This document shows, one piece after another, positions 51,789 to 59,920 of a DNA stretch of 64,000 nucleotides (position 1 is its first letter; each line of letters begins with the position of its first letter). Below the pieces are notes generated by a model. It was not told where the DNA came from and did not search any database. It worked only from the letters and a program-made list of their open reading frames with translations. Both the position numbers and the translations under genes were made by a program. Source of the DNA: Geobacteraceae bacterium (GTDB lineage Bacteria; Desulfobacterota; Desulfuromonadia; Geobacterales; Geobacteraceae); the NCBI GenBank assembly GCA_009773645.1, contig WSYB01000021.1:128838-192837 (forward strand), written 5' to 3'.

Positions 51789-52610
51789 TTAACGCTTGAA
51801 CTTTCTCCGCAGGAGCCCGAACCCGGCAAGACCCGCGCCAAAGAGGATGAAAGTGGACGGCTCGGGGACCGTATTGGTATTGTTATCTATCGGCCGCAGG
51901 TTCGGGTCAAACCAGATGTGGTGGTTGTTTACCACTCCGGAAATGCCGGCCAGAGTCGATCCCTGGAGGATTTCACCGTTGGACAGGCCGTCGCCGAAGC
52001 CGACCGCGGCCTCTGTCCCGCCGAAGCCGCCGGAACCGCCACTTGCGTCACCGGTTTCCCACTGCATGGTTTTCCAGAAGAAGCCGATGTTCCCTTCCCC
52101 GACGGGTACCGCATAACCAGGGCCGCGGAGGACGAGCTGGAAGCTGTCCAGCTTGTCCGCATGGCTTGCGAAATAGCCTACCTGATCCCAGGTGACGATT
52201 ATCTGGTTGGTGATGTCGTTGCGCAGATACACCAGGCCGCTTGCCGAGTTGCGGGTGTCCACGTCCGCGAAGAACGGCGAGATGATCGGCTGCGTGGCCC
52301 CCTGCGGACCGCTCGGCGTGAAAGACCCTAAGGGCCCGTTAAAGGTGATGTTTCCGTTGTTGTTGATATAGAACTGCGTGTAGTTCTGGCCGAAAAAGGG
52401 GAGGGTAAACCCGAGCGATAAAGCGCCGGTGGAATGATCATCGTTCCGGGCCATTACGGAACTGCCGATCCCTCCGCCGATGATGTCGGTGTAGTACTGG
52501 GTCGAGGGGGTCAGCGCGCTTTGGGGAATAGTAACCACCGTGGCGTGTGCGGTCCACGCCGTTCCCAGTGCGCACAAAGTCAAACCAAGAATTTTTAATA
52601 GTTTTTTCAT
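51789..52610 (-). CDS. PEP-CTERM protein with nidogen-like domain
   Basis: The 273-residue exported protein has a signal peptide (to AHATV). A nidogen-like (NIDO) domain spans about 30-215 (LGFTLPFFGQNYTQFYINNNG, then ISPFFADVDTRN and NQIIVTWDQVGYF, EAAVGFGDGL). The sorting tail is VPEPSTFILFGAGLAGFGLLRRKFKR: the PEP motif, a hydrophobic helix and a basic end. The tail marks export through the exosortase system. The ribosome site AAAGGAGC and a sigma-54 promoter upstream fit the regulation known for such proteins. No exosortase gene is in the window. Confidence 0.9.
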   Translation of the reverse strand: MKKLLKILGLTLCALGTAWTAHATVVTIPQSALTPSTQYYTDIIGGGIGSSVMARNDDHSTGALSLGFTLPFFGQNYTQFYINNNGNITFNGPLGSFTPSGPQGATQPIISPFFADVDTRNSASGLVYLRNDITNQIIVTWDQVGYFASHADKLDSFQLVLRGPGYAVPVGEGNIGFFWKTMQWETGDASGGSGGFGGTEAAVGFGDGLSNGEILQGSTLAGISGVVNNHHIWFDPNLRPIDNNTNTVPEPSTFILFGAGLAGFGLLRRKFKR

Positions 52611-52758
52611 CTTTCTTATGCTCCTTTCCTTTAGATGCGTTTATCGTACAGCTTTACTTCTGAAAAACCCGACCTTTCCTCCCCTCCCTCCGTATGATGC
52701 GCTCGCAAGCCACTTTTGTGAGATACCAATAACGAGCATCCTTTGTTAATCTGGAGCT

Positions 52759-52775
52759 AAGCAACTTATGTGCCA
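52759..52775 (-). promoter_or_regulatory. Sigma-54 (-24/-12) promoter of the PEP-CTERM gene
   Basis: The minus strand reads TGGCAC-ATAAG-TTGCTT, a perfect match to the TGGCAC-N5-TTGC consensus. Transcription should start about 12 bp further on, leaving a leader of about 135 nt before the ATG at 52610. Sigma-54 activators of the NtrC type, such as the one at 30439-31881 or a PrsR-like protein elsewhere, would be required. Confidence 0.75.
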
Positions 52776-53158
52776 CCAGACAACACGCTGATATTGTTAT
52801 TATTTTCTTGGTCGCCGCACAAACCAGTAAAGAAACCCGACAGGCAATCACCGGGGGCGCCTTCTTTTTTCAGGGGTTTCATGGCAGGAATTGCAAGCCG
52901 GTTCTAAACTGAGGGATGCTGAAGGGCGGACCTCCAAAAGGAATATGTGGTCTCCCGGCCGGCAAAAAGTGTTAAATAATTCGACATATTCAGTCGGGAT
53001 AATTTACACAAGGAGGGGTTTTTCTGAAAGTTCAAGTGGGTTGAAGTAAGCCGATTTGCGGAATATTCGGTATGCTCGGTAAACAAACGGTGGGGGCTTG
53101 CGGTTGGAAAAAGGCCCAGGCGGGCCGGCACAGCGTCCGGCACGAGGTCGGCCGCGGG
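52776..53158. other. Intergenic region upstream of the PEP-CTERM promoter
   Basis: About 380 bp without a supported gene. Activator sites for the sigma-54 promoter are expected between about 52780 and 52950, but no clear inverted repeat is visible. The remainder contains no recognisable RNA or repeat. Confidence 0.4.
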
Positions 53159-55537
53159 CTACCTCATCTTTACTACGGTCACACCGCTTCCTCCTTCGAA
53201 CGGCTCTCCGCCGCGGAACTCTCTCACCAGGGGATGGCCGTCGAGGAATTCGCGCACCCCCCGCATGAGAGCGCCGGTGCCGATGCCGTGGATGATCCTC
53301 ACCTCCCCGATCCCCGCCAGCGAGGCATGGTTGAGGAGCGGCTCGATCCGCGCCAGTGCCTCATCGACCCGCAGCCCCACCAGGTTGAGCCGGGTCTCGG
53401 CCTCCTCTTCCGTCACCTTCCGGGAGGTCTTCACCGCCTTGGCGGCTTTTCCCTTTTTCGGGGCCACCCCGACAAGCGGCACGTCGATCTCCAGGCTTCC
53501 CGCCTTCACCCTTACTCTTTCATGCCTGCGGTCAAGGGATACTACCTGCGCGTCGTAGCCGAGGGACTTGACAAAAACTGTGGCCCCCTCCCGAATCTCG
53601 TCCGGGGCAAGGGAAGGCTCCGGGCGGAGCGCCTGCAGCTTCTCCTCCATCTGCCGCTCCTTCTCCTCGAGCATTTTCAGGGCCTCGCGGCGCTTTTCCC
53701 GTTTCACTTCTTCCAACACGGCACGCGCGTCACGTCTTGCCGCCTGGATAACGTCGCGCGCTTCGCTGTACGCCTTCTCCAGGGTCTCCCTTTTTTCCCT
53801 CTCGGCGGCAGCAAGCCTCTCGGAGAGGAGTCTCTCCTTTTCCTCCAGTTCCCTCTCTATCCTCTCCACGTCACAGAGCGCCTCTGCGTGCCTCCTGCTC
53901 TGTTCCTGCAGATCCGCCAGGAGTTCGTGAAATTCGGTATCCATCCGGCCGAGCATCCCCTTGGCAAAGTCGATGATCCGCTCGGGGAGGCCGTAGCGCC
54001 GGGCGATCTCGATGGCGTGCGACTGTCCCGGCTCCCCCGTCTTCAGTCGGTAGCGGGGAGTCAGCGTCTCCCGGTCGAACTCCATGGAGGCGTTGACCAT
54101 CCCTTCGGTCCTGTGGACAAAGCCGACAATATCGGTCAGGTGGGTGGTGGCACATACCAGTGCCCCCTTGTCCTGCAAATCTTTCAGGATCGCGCAAGCA
54201 ATGGCGGCTCCCTGGAGCGGCTCGGTGCCGGTCCCGAGCTCATCCAGCAGCACCACCGTGCGCGCGTCTGCCCGGCCCAGGATTCCCGTGATCCTTGATA
54301 TGTGACCAGAGAAGGTGGAGAGGCTGCTCTCGATGGACTGTTCATCGCCGATATCCACGAGAAGCTCGGAGGCCAGAGGAAAGACGGATGAAGAGGCCGC
54401 AGTAACAGGGATCCCGGCGAGCGCCATGATGAGGAGAAGCCCGGCAGTCTTGATGGCGATGGTCTTGCCGCCGGCGTTGGGACCGGTGATGACCATCACC
54501 CTGTTCAGATCCGGCTTTTTCCGGATAACTGCGTCGGCTTCGTCGTCGCCGAGGGAGAGGTCGAGAGGTACCACCTCGCGCCCTTCCCCTTCCCGCTGAA
54601 GAAGCATGAGAATGGGGTGCCGCGCCTCCTTGAGCCTGATGGCAGGCGCATCGGTGATGCGGGGGGCCTCCGCCCGGAGCAGGTCGGCAAACCGTGCGAT
54701 GCTGTTCAGGCAATCCAGGCGGACGAGGGTCGCAAACTGGGCCTCGATGTCGTCCGCCTCCTCCCTGATCCACCGGCAGATCTCCCGCAGAATGCGGATC
54801 TCTTCGACCTTCACCTCCGCGATCAGGTTCTCCAGTTCATTGGCCAGGCCGATAATCTCCAGAGGCTCCATGAAGGCGGTCTCGCCGGAATTGGAGACGT
54901 CATGCACCACACCCTGAATCATTCCCTTGGAATCCATCCGCACCGGGATGACCCATCTCCCCGCCCGCTGGGTAATGAAGTCGTCCTGGAGGAAGATGGC
55001 GGTCTGTTTTTCCCGGACGATCTCCTCCAGCTTCTTCCGGATCCGTGCCGTCAGGTTCCTTTTCCTGGTCCTGAGCTCAAAAAGGAGCTTTGATGCCGTG
55101 TCGAGGATATTCCCCTCGCGGTCGACGGAATGGACGAGGGACTCGAGAATGCCGGGGAACCCCGTAAGCCCGCCCGCAAGTTCCTGCAGAAGCGGGATGT
55201 CCTTCCGGTAGGCGAGCTGCTTGGCAATGTCGGACATGGTCTCCAGGACCGGTACAAACACGGCCATGTCGCGGGGATCGAGAACTGCTCCCTCCGGGCG
55301 AACCGCCGCCATGACCGGCGAGATATCCTGAAACGGGGAGAGCCTTAAGGGAGCCCCCACCTGGGAGAGCCTTCTGATCTCCTCAACCCGGCCGAACCGC
55401 TTTTCTATCTCCTGCCGGGTCTGGAGCGGCACGATGTCCAGCACCGCCTGTTGCGAAGCGTCGCTGTTGGCAAAGTCGGCGATTGCGTGGAGGATCTTGT
55501 CGAATTCGAGGGTAATTAGCGTCTCTTTTCTTACCAA
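53159..55537 (-). CDS. mutS2: MutS2 (endonuclease/ribosome-collision protein), TTG start
   Basis: The 792-residue protein has a core MutS ATPase with Walker A GPNAGGKTIAIKT and Walker B TVVLLDELGTGTEP. A long coiled coil (SRRHAEALCDVERIERELEEKERLL) and a KOW-like region follow. The C-terminal Smr domain has NLVGLRVDEALARIEPLL and IHGIGTGALM. MutS2 suppresses homologous recombination and, in Bacillus, splits collided ribosomes. The TTG at 55537 is preceded by AAAGGATG and gives the family N-terminus (VRKETLITLEFDKIL); the longer frame is not supported. Confidence 0.93.
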   Translation of the reverse strand: MVRKETLITLEFDKILHAIADFANSDASQQAVLDIVPLQTRQEIEKRFGRVEEIRRLSQVGAPLRLSPFQDISPVMAAVRPEGAVLDPRDMAVFVPVLETMSDIAKQLAYRKDIPLLQELAGGLTGFPGILESLVHSVDREGNILDTASKLLFELRTRKRNLTARIRKKLEEIVREKQTAIFLQDDFITQRAGRWVIPVRMDSKGMIQGVVHDVSNSGETAFMEPLEIIGLANELENLIAEVKVEEIRILREICRWIREEADDIEAQFATLVRLDCLNSIARFADLLRAEAPRITDAPAIRLKEARHPILMLLQREGEGREVVPLDLSLGDDEADAVIRKKPDLNRVMVITGPNAGGKTIAIKTAGLLLIMALAGIPVTAASSSVFPLASELLVDIGDEQSIESSLSTFSGHISRITGILGRADARTVVLLDELGTGTEPLQGAAIACAILKDLQDKGALVCATTHLTDIVGFVHRTEGMVNASMEFDRETLTPRYRLKTGEPGQSHAIEIARRYGLPERIIDFAKGMLGRMDTEFHELLADLQEQSRRHAEALCDVERIERELEEKERLLSERLAAAEREKRETLEKAYSEARDVIQAARRDARAVLEEVKREKRREALKMLEEKERQMEEKLQALRPEPSLAPDEIREGATVFVKSLGYDAQVVSLDRRHERVRVKAGSLEIDVPLVGVAPKKGKAAKAVKTSRKVTEEEAETRLNLVGLRVDEALARIEPLLNHASLAGIGEVRIIHGIGTGALMRGVREFLDGHPLVREFRGGEPFEGGSGVTVVKMR

Positions 55538-55553
55538 TTTACATCCTTTGTAC

Positions 55554-55613
55554 GTGAAAGGTGAAAGGTGAAAGGTGAATAAATCCTCCTCACTCCTCAC
55601 TCCTCACTCTTCA
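55554..55613. repeat. Two period-7 arrays (GTGAAAG x4, CTCCTCA x4)
   Basis: GTGAAAG three times plus GTGAATA (55554-55581) is followed by CTCCTCA three times plus CTCTTCA (55586-55613). The second array overlaps the last codons of the GGQ-protein gene and supplies its stop context. Confidence 0.75.
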
Positions 55614-55974
55614 CCTTGCCGTTATCGTACTTTGCACGCCCTTTCCTTTTTCGCCGCGCCTTCTGCCTGCGGAGCTTATCAAGCTTCTGGTCACGGGAAG
55701 CCGTGGCGCCCGCGAGCGCCTCGATCCGCTCCGCCAGTTCGCGGCGGGCGAGAAAGCGATTTATGGACTGGCTCCTCTCACGCATGCACTTTACTTCAAT
55801 GCCGGTGGGAAGATGCTTCAGGTAGACGCAGGTGGAGGTCTTGTTCACGTGCTGCCCCCCCTTGCCCGAAGAACGGACGAATCGCTCCTCCATATCCTCT
55901 TCCCGGATACCGAGCTCCTCCATCTTCTCCAGGAGCCGCCGGTTTTTCTCTTCGTTTACGGCAAATGAGGGCAT
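55597..55974 (-). CDS. GGQ-motif peptidyl-tRNA hydrolase-like protein (release-factor family)
   Basis: The 125-residue protein is of the release-factor-like, ArfB/YaeJ-type size class. It lacks the stop-codon-reading domain. It keeps VRSSGKGGQHVNKTSTCVYL, with the GGQ tripeptide that hydrolyses peptidyl-tRNA in the ribosome. It ends in a basic tail (KLRRQKARRKRKGRAKYD) like those that enter the empty mRNA channel. A role in rescue of stalled ribosomes is therefore likely. The start overlaps the end of the upstream CPDase-HAD gene by 19 bp, so translation is coupled. Confidence 0.85.
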   Translation of the reverse strand: MPSFAVNEEKNRRLLEKMEELGIREEDMEERFVRSSGKGGQHVNKTSTCVYLKHLPTGIEVKCMRERSQSINRFLARRELAERIEALAGATASRDQKLDKLRRQKARRKRKGRAKYDNGKVKSEE

Positions 55975-57179
55975 CTGTGCGATCTGTCCGTGCGGATGTG
56001 AGTGGGTCCTGAAATGAGACTATCACAAGTTCGGGTAAAGCAAAAGCCCTTCTCCAGCTCGACAATGAAACGTCCCTCGTCCTCAAACAGCAGGGCCTGC
56101 AACCCCCGCGATCCGGCCCGCTCCACGTTCGACGGCATGTCATCCACAAAAAGGGCTTCGCAAGGGAGGACATTCAGGGTGTGAACGACGTCATCGAAGA
56201 CAGTCGCGTCCCGTTTCCCTTTTCCCAGACAATAGCTGTTGAAGACCCGGTCGAACTCCCGAAAGAAATGATCGCGGGTGTCGAGCCGTTCCAACCAGTC
56301 GGTCTGATCGCTCAGGATGGCGCAAATAACCCCCTGCTTCCGCAAGGCACGGACCAGCTCAAGCATCCGGGGGCGAAGGATGAAGCGTGACAGGACCTCG
56401 CGGGAAAGCTCCTCGTCTACACCCTTTATCCCCGCCAGCTTACGCATCAGCGCCCAGAAGTCCGCCTCGCTCCCCCGTCCCAGGACGTAGCCCGAGTCGT
56501 AGACCGCGTCCATGCCGATCCGGTGCACCTCCAGGGGGTCGAGCCTCTGACGCCGGGCGATTGCATGGAGCCCCTCGCGGAACCCCTCCTCGGCCAGCAC
56601 CCCGCCGAAGTCGAAGAGAGCCGTCCTGACAGGCGTCTTCCTTCCCTTTTCTCGCAGTTTCACACTGACGACGGTCTCCCACATTCCGGTGTCGCGCCAC
56701 CCCTCATGGAGGTTCTGCGGAGCAACGACCTTTACCTCGTCAAAGCAGATCACGGATCTGTCAAGCACAATCCGGCGCGCCAGGGCCTCCTTCTCCCGGA
56801 GAGGCATATCCTTGTACATGAGGCTCAGGTGGGGAACGAGCTGGTAGCCGGAGTCCTCCCCGCCCGCCTTTATCCGCTCAAAGATCACGCGGAGTGTCTC
56901 ATTTTCTTCGAACTCGATGAAGAGGGTTTTGAAGAATTCCTCGCTCCAGCCGATTCCGCTAACGACAAGGGGAAAGGGCTCCATCCCCTCCACAGCGGCA
57001 GCCACCACCCTTTCCAGCGCATCAAGGTCGGTGAACATTCCCGAATAGACCGTCACGTGGGGTTCGAACGGGGGTGCTTCGAACTTGCTGCTCAGTTCCT
57101 GAATGAGCGCTTCGGCATACGTGAAGTCGTTGCCGGACGGAGTGAGAAAGACGGAACACCGCTTTGGCAAATTCTTCAT
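55956..57179 (-). CDS. Fused cyclic phosphodiesterase-like and HAD phosphatase protein
   Basis: The 407-residue protein has two joined enzymes. Residues about 1-180 are a 2H-phosphoesterase of the CPDase (cyclic phosphodiesterase-like) type, with the two His-x-Thr/Ser signatures PHVTVYSG and PHLSLMYKDM. Residues about 185-400 are a HAD hydrolase, with motif I LFDFGGVLAEE, motif II ILSDQT, motif III Lys in LGKGKRD and motif IV FVDDMPSNVE. CPDases open 2',3'-cyclic phosphates or ADP-ribose 1'',2''-cyclic phosphate, and HAD proteins remove phosphates, so one chain could perform both steps. This is inference. The start at 57179 has AAGGGG; an alternative ATG is at 57212. It overlaps the GGQ gene. 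Confidence 0.75.
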   Translation of the reverse strand: MKNLPKRCSVFLTPSGNDFTYAEALIQELSSKFEAPPFEPHVTVYSGMFTDLDALERVVAAAVEGMEPFPLVVSGIGWSEEFFKTLFIEFEENETLRVIFERIKAGGEDSGYQLVPHLSLMYKDMPLREKEALARRIVLDRSVICFDEVKVVAPQNLHEGWRDTGMWETVVSVKLREKGRKTPVRTALFDFGGVLAEEGFREGLHAIARRQRLDPLEVHRIGMDAVYDSGYVLGRGSEADFWALMRKLAGIKGVDEELSREVLSRFILRPRMLELVRALRKQGVICAILSDQTDWLERLDTRDHFFREFDRVFNSYCLGKGKRDATVFDDVVHTLNVLPCEALFVDDMPSNVERAGSRGLQALLFEDEGRFIVELEKGFCFTRTCDSLISGPTHIRTDRSHRCPHLP

Positions 57180-57262
57180 GGCCCCTTCCCCTGAACATAT
57201 CCCGTTTGTCATGGCAAAACCTCGATCCTAGGAGTCTGTAACACTTGATACAACGCCTAATT

Positions 57263-57336
57263 TAATTCCCTCCCCCCTGGCGGGGGGGGGTTAGGGTGGG
57301 GGGGAAGTTGCCACAAAGACACAAGGTTGCAGCCTC
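57263..57336. repeat. GC-rich CCCTCCCCCCTGGCGGGGG repeat
   Basis: This second full copy of the repeat at 32868 keeps the same trailing TTGCCAC and AGGTTGCAGC segments. It lies between the diadenylate cyclase and CPDase-HAD genes. Confidence 0.6.
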
Positions 57337-58701
57337 CTAGAACCCGATGACGCCGGTCGGCACCTGATTCCAGAAGGTGACGATGCCGTTGTGCCACTTG
57401 ACGACCTGAACGCTCCCGTCCTGGGAAACGACGATGGCGATGGCGTCATGCAATTCGTGGCAAAGACGGTAGGCTGCGCGATGGCGGGTGCCGACCCCCT
57501 CGCTCCGCTCGAGGACCGTCTGTTCCCCCTCATTGTCGAGTGCCCGGGCGACCGTTTCCACCTTATCGATATCGCCCGAGATAACGGCGCCGAAGCCGAG
57601 AAGTTCATGCCGCTTGGACATGACCACCGCCCCATCGACCGCCGCAAGGCCGGCTATGAGGTGGGCGACCTCGAAGAGGGCCTTATCGAGGCGGGCGAGC
57701 TCTTCACCCTTGCTGCCGGCGTAATCGCGCCATCCGATGACCCGCTGCGGGCTTACGGGGTCGGCGCAGACCGCAGCAAAGGTGTTCATGATCGCGACAA
57801 GGAGGGTGCGGAAGCGCTGACGGGGTTCCTCCTCGGTGAACTGGTACTTGATGGTCATGTAGCGGTTTTCACAGCAGAGGGCTGCGGCCTGCTCCTGGGG
57901 GAGGTAGATGAGTGTCCCGCCGTGGCGGGTATTACGGATGTTGCTGATGATGCGCTTCACCACCTGCTGGCTCAAGGTCTTGATGAAATTCGGGTCGAGT
58001 TCCGCCCAGGGGGCCTTCGCCTGTCCGCGGGCTTCCCGGTGGAGGGCGAGAAGTTCGGCGCGGACAGAGGCGAAACTATCCGGGAGCCAGCGGGAAGTAA
58101 AGATATCTTGGGACGGACAGTTGATCTGCCCGCCGTTCAACGAAGCGACCATGACCGACCCCCGGCAGACTGCGATACGTCCGGGGCCGGTCACATAGAG
58201 TACGAGCGACGGAGGAAGAGGAACGGCTGTTTTCTTTCCGCCGTAAAACGACTGCATCCAGCGCGGTCCGGAGTGGACAAGCCCCCACATCTGGATTCCC
58301 TTTGCCGGGTCGACCCGGACTCCAATGAGGGACCGGTAAAAATCGGCGGCGGGGGAGAGGCGCTGCAGCTCATATTCGTTGAAGGGACGTGGTTCGGTGA
58401 AGATCAGCCGGTGGAGGCCGTCGGGCGGCCCCTCACCGGCGACAAAAAGCTCCGGCTCCCTGACGATGAGCCGGAAGTTGACCGGCCGCTCCTCCTCATG
58501 CATCAGGCTCGCCTGGTAGCAGGTGGAAATCAGCCGTTCAAGCAGTGGGGGATCAGGCAGCCGGTCGGAAAGACCTTCCATCCCCCTCCCCTCATCCTCC
58601 GCCGGCGCCACCGGTTCATCCCACCGTTCAAGGAGAAACGAAACCAGCTCCTGCGGATAGGCGTGCATTACTTTGATTTCGCCGCACGGCACTCTATCCA
58701 T
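57337..58701 (-). CDS. Diadenylate cyclase with DACNV-type sensor region
   Basis: The 454-residue protein ends in a DisA-N/DAC domain (about 335-450). It has the two nucleotide-binding motifs, Asp-Gly-Ala at 356-358 (LAAVDGAVVMSK) and Arg-His-Arg at 406-408 (GVGTRHRAAYRL), required for making cyclic di-AMP from ATP. The preceding 330 residues (including IRNTRHGGTLIYLPQE near 255-270) match the arrangement described for DACNV sensor-domain proteins, with no membrane segments. The start at 58701 has GGAGGGGG. The ligand sensed is unknown. Confidence 0.8.
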   Translation of the reverse strand: MDRVPCGEIKVMHAYPQELVSFLLERWDEPVAPAEDEGRGMEGLSDRLPDPPLLERLISTCYQASLMHEEERPVNFRLIVREPELFVAGEGPPDGLHRLIFTEPRPFNEYELQRLSPAADFYRSLIGVRVDPAKGIQMWGLVHSGPRWMQSFYGGKKTAVPLPPSLVLYVTGPGRIAVCRGSVMVASLNGGQINCPSQDIFTSRWLPDSFASVRAELLALHREARGQAKAPWAELDPNFIKTLSQQVVKRIISNIRNTRHGGTLIYLPQEQAAALCCENRYMTIKYQFTEEEPRQRFRTLLVAIMNTFAAVCADPVSPQRVIGWRDYAGSKGEELARLDKALFEVAHLIAGLAAVDGAVVMSKRHELLGFGAVISGDIDKVETVARALDNEGEQTVLERSEGVGTRHRAAYRLCHELHDAIAIVVSQDGSVQVVKWHNGIVTFWNQVPTGVIGF

Positions 58702-58931
58702 TTCCCCCTCCGGTTTTCCATTTATACACAACGTCAATTCTGACGTTGTATTATGTAGTTGTGCATAAAGTATATCAACAAAACAGGCAAGGCACCGTTT
58801 TAAAACGCGAAGCGCCGTGAAGTTTTTTTCGTCCTTCACGGACAACAAGGAAGCTTTCCGGTTGCGTCGCAAAATATCCGTGTTACCATTCTCCAAACCG
58901 GTTTCAAATCCTATCGGACCCGGAGGTAGCA

Positions 58932-59543
58932 ATGAGAGGGCGCATATCGGCTATCCTGCCTGCAGCGGGACTATCGCGGAGGATGGGACGCTGTAAACAA
59001 CTGCTCCCCCTTGGCGACAGGCCGGTTATTGACCGGTGCATTGAAACTGTCGCCTCAGCCGGTATTGCGGATATAGTAGTTGTAACGGGAGGCCCGCATG
59101 GAGACGGCATTGCGGATGCTGTCCGGCATCTTCATGTGAAAATTGCCCGCAACGAAGCCCCGGGCAGCGACATGGCGGCATCCGTCCGTATTGGTCTTGC
59201 CGCTGTTTCCTCCAAGGCAGATGCCGTTCTGGTCTTCATCCCGGACCACCCGCTGGTATCGACAGCGACCTGCAAGGCCATCCTGGAGCGCCATCTCATG
59301 GAGTCGGACGCCATCATCGTCCCCACCTTCCAGGGGAGGAGAGGACATCCCCCCCTCTTCCCGCGAGCTCTGCTGGAAGAGCTGGCGTACCTCCCCACCC
59401 TGCGTCACATCATGCAGAAGCATGGGGGAATTGTCGCCCTGCTGGAAACAGCCGATCAAGGCACCGTGCAGGATATGGACACCATGGAGGATTACCGGAA
59501 GGTCATGGAGATATTCACCCGCACGACCCACCCGACAGGTTAA
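58932..59543 (+). CDS. MocA-like nucleotidyltransferase
   Basis: The 203-residue protein has the NTP-transferase signature PAAGLSRRMGRCKQLLPLGD (glycine-rich loop then Lys), VVVTGGPHGDGI, and FIPDHPLVSTATC near residue 100, which supplies the acidic metal site. FQGRRGHPPLFPRALLEEL is typical. These proteins (MocA/XdhC-partner type) attach CMP or GMP to molybdopterin to make the dinucleotide cofactor. No molybdoenzyme gene is in the window. It starts after GGAGG and is divergent from the diadenylate cyclase gene. Confidence 0.82.
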   Translation: MRGRISAILPAAGLSRRMGRCKQLLPLGDRPVIDRCIETVASAGIADIVVVTGGPHGDGIADAVRHLHVKIARNEAPGSDMAASVRIGLAAVSSKADAVLVFIPDHPLVSTATCKAILERHLMESDAIIVPTFQGRRGHPPLFPRALLEELAYLPTLRHIMQKHGGIVALLETADQGTVQDMDTMEDYRKVMEIFTRTTHPTG

Positions 59544-59691
59544 GTGCCCTGCCGGAGAAATACCTTCCCACGGATAGGACAAAAAAATTTAACCTTTTGC
59601 AGTTGATTTTTTTAAATATTGTCGTAACATGCACAACTGATGTTACCGTTACTCCAGCAGGCCGCCACCTTTAAAAGGAGAAAAACGAATC

Positions 59692-59871
59692 ATGACTGTC
59701 AATGAGATCAGAGAACTGGCTAAGAAGAAGGGCGTGAAAGCAGGAAAAATGAAGAAGAGCGAACTTGTCCGGGCCATCCAGCAGGCGGAAGGAAATCCTT
59801 GTTGCTTTGATACCGGTCATGCGGCCGAGTGCGGCGAGGAAAAATGTCTGTGGCGTGAGGATTGCTCCTGA
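59692..59871 (+). CDS. 59-residue SAP-like, cysteine-rich small protein
   Basis: The small gene has a good AAGGAG ribosome site. Residues 1-34 (MTVNEIRELAKKKGVKAGKM, then KKSELVRAIQQAEGN) form a SAP/Rho-N-like helix-loop-helix, a module that usually binds nucleic acid. The last 25 residues carry five cysteines (C37, C38, C47, C52, C58) in the order CC...C....C.....C, suggesting a metal site. There is no signal peptide. It looks like a conserved small DNA- or RNA-binding protein; it lies between MocA-like and MCP genes with no partner. Confidence 0.75.
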   Translation: MTVNEIRELAKKKGVKAGKMKKSELVRAIQQAEGNPCCFDTGHAAECGEEKCLWREDCS

Positions 59872-59920
59872 TACCGGAGTTGTCTTCAAAATGATGAACA
59901 TTCCGGAGGGACAGGGAAGG

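Noticed and set aside
52878-52895. A second sigma-54-like site (TGGCAGGAATTGCA) on the plus strand
   Set aside because: The GG-to-GC spacing is 8 bp instead of the required 10, and no plus-strand gene follows.
53072-54298. A 408-codon plus-strand frame opposite mutS2
   Set aside because: Shadow frame; the minus strand carries the complete MutS2 Walker and Smr motifs.
57391-58743. A 450-codon plus-strand frame opposite the diadenylate cyclase
   Set aside because: Shadow frame; all conserved motifs are on the minus strand.
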